Of a DNA stretch of 6,502 nucleotides, positions 6,256 through 6,502 are shown piece after piece. The position numbers were made by a program, and so were the translations under genes. The stretch is taken from contig JAADHT010000140.1 of assembly GCA_013151705.1 (NCBI GenBank), positions 1 through 6,502 of the forward strand, read 5' to 3'. Every line of letters starts with the position of its first letter. The first letter of the stretch is position 1. The DNA is from Kiritimatiellota bacterium (lineage in GTDB: Bacteria > Verrucomicrobiota > Lentisphaeria > Victivallales > JAADHT01). The notes under the pieces are model-generated. The model was not told the origin of the DNA, made no database searches, and saw only the letters and a program-made list of their open reading frames with translations.

Positions 6256-6283
6256 ACTATAACCTTGGCATCTGGTTTTTACA
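6256..6283 (-). promoter_or_regulatory. Weak sigma-70-like promoter candidate for the phosphatase/rpiB-glyA operon
   Basis: On the minus strand TATAGT (6261-6256) fits a -10 box well. TGTAAA (6283-6278) is a poor -35 box, three of six bases, with a 16-base spacer. It would start transcription about 95 bases before the ATG at 6155. The -35 side overlaps the inverted repeat at 6274-6302, which could be an operator. The call rests on consensus matching alone. Confidence 0.28.
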
Positions 6284-6302
6284 GCTTTTCGAATGAAAAA
6301 CC
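6274..6302. repeat. 7-bp inverted repeat overlapping the promoter candidate
   Basis: GGTTTTT (6274-6280) and AAAAACC (6296-6302) are exact inverted complements with a 15-base loop. On the plus strand a run of six T follows four bases later (6307-6312), so it could act as a weak terminator for plus-strand transcription, although no plus-strand gene is seen. On the minus strand it sits at the -35 side of the candidate promoter. Confidence 0.35.
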
Positions 6303-6423
6303 CGTCTTTTTTGAAACGCCGGGAATAAATCGACACCATTTTCGTTCCGACGCTTCCGCCATCACACAATGCGACACCTTCAAAACGGAATCCGGACTTC
6401 CACACCTTGCAGTATTTGGCGAC

Positions 6424-6457
6424 AAAACCTCCGCCGGTTTTCCTTCGCCGGCCGAGG
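6424..6457 (-). terminator. Terminator-like GC-rich hairpin of an upstream minus-strand gene
   Basis: CCTC (6428-6431) pairs with GAGG (6454-6457) and GCCGG (6433-6437) pairs with CCGGC (6448-6452), with one mismatch between the two blocks and a 10-base loop. On the minus strand the stem is followed at once by TTTT (6427-6424), which fits a short intrinsic terminator. The U-tract is short, and no minus-strand stop codon lies between the hairpin and the window edge, so the gene it would end must finish beyond base 6502. Confidence 0.32.
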
Positions 6458-6502
6458 GATACGCCGAGAGACCTTTGGATTCGAGCGGCTCGCTTTTCGG
6501 GG

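Larger units (their letters stand above)
6156..6502. other. 347 bases without a supportable gene, upstream of the phosphatase operon
   Basis: No frame here gives a protein I recognise. On the minus strand one frame is open from the window edge to 6279 (ending in FSFEKL and a TAA) and another is open throughout, but neither has family motifs or a convincing start. The first might be the last 70 or so codons of an upstream gene. The region also holds a terminator-like hairpin, an inverted repeat and a weak promoter-like pair, each listed separately, so it is best read as the leader region of the downstream operon. Confidence 0.5.

Noticed and set aside
5972..6405. Minus-strand frames running from the leader into the phosphatase gene (starts at 6223 and 6405)
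   Set aside because: They overlap the well-supported phosphatase in another frame and contain no recognisable domain.
6279..6500. Possible C-terminal end of an upstream protein ending in FSFEKL and a TAA
   Set aside because: It is open from the window edge, but the composition is not clearly coding, nothing is recognisable, and a terminator-like hairpin lies inside it; the evidence is too thin to call a gene.

Overview
The window is a stretch of bacterial chromosome with every gene I can support on the minus strand, so transcription runs from high to low coordinates. Several genes have Shine-Dalgarno-like sites at normal distances. There is no sign of phage, plasmid, insertion sequence, CRISPR, tRNA or rRNA. 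The organism cannot be named from this alone. The GlmM-like enzyme is of the type I associate with archaea and Bacteroidota-like bacteria, with an SHNP-EEWNALKL active-site segment and a GEGGSGG sugar loop. One intergenic gap carries a purine-rich degenerate repeat of a kind I recall from many environmental, largely uncultured bacteria. An uncultured FCB- or PVC-like lineage is a guess.

Layout in order of transcription. (1) 6502-6156: 347 bases without a supportable gene. They hold a terminator-like hairpin (6424-6457), an inverted repeat (6274-6302) and a weak promoter-like pair (6256-6283). (2) 6155-5682: a low-molecular-weight phosphatase with the CTGNTCR signature of protein-arginine phosphatases. 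(3) 5677-3956: a single reading frame joining ribose-5-phosphate isomerase B to serine hydroxymethyltransferase. (4) 3887-3384: a 167-residue helical, acidic protein I do not recognise. (5) 3258-1900: a phosphoglucosamine/phosphomannomutase-family enzyme. (6) 1899-1676: a gap with an AT-rich inverted repeat, the purine-rich repeat and two overlapping small palindromes next to the following gene. (7) 1675-353: a PIN-PhoH ATPase. (8) 352-144: a short gap. (9) 143-1: the N-terminus of a TrmH/SpoU-type RNA methyltransferase running off the window.

The first three coding units look like one operon: 4 bases separate the phosphatase from the fusion, and the next gene starts 68 bases after the fusion stop. 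The arrangement recalls the Bacillus subtilis ywlE-rpiB(ywlF)-ywlG-glyA neighbourhood, but here the rpiB and glyA products are one polypeptide. Functionally the window combines pentose phosphate interconversion, one-carbon/serine-glycine metabolism, amino-sugar precursor supply for the envelope, and RNA metabolism (PIN-PhoH and TrmH). The fused RpiB-GlyA enzyme is the most notable feature. I see no convincing defence, secretion or biosynthetic cluster.
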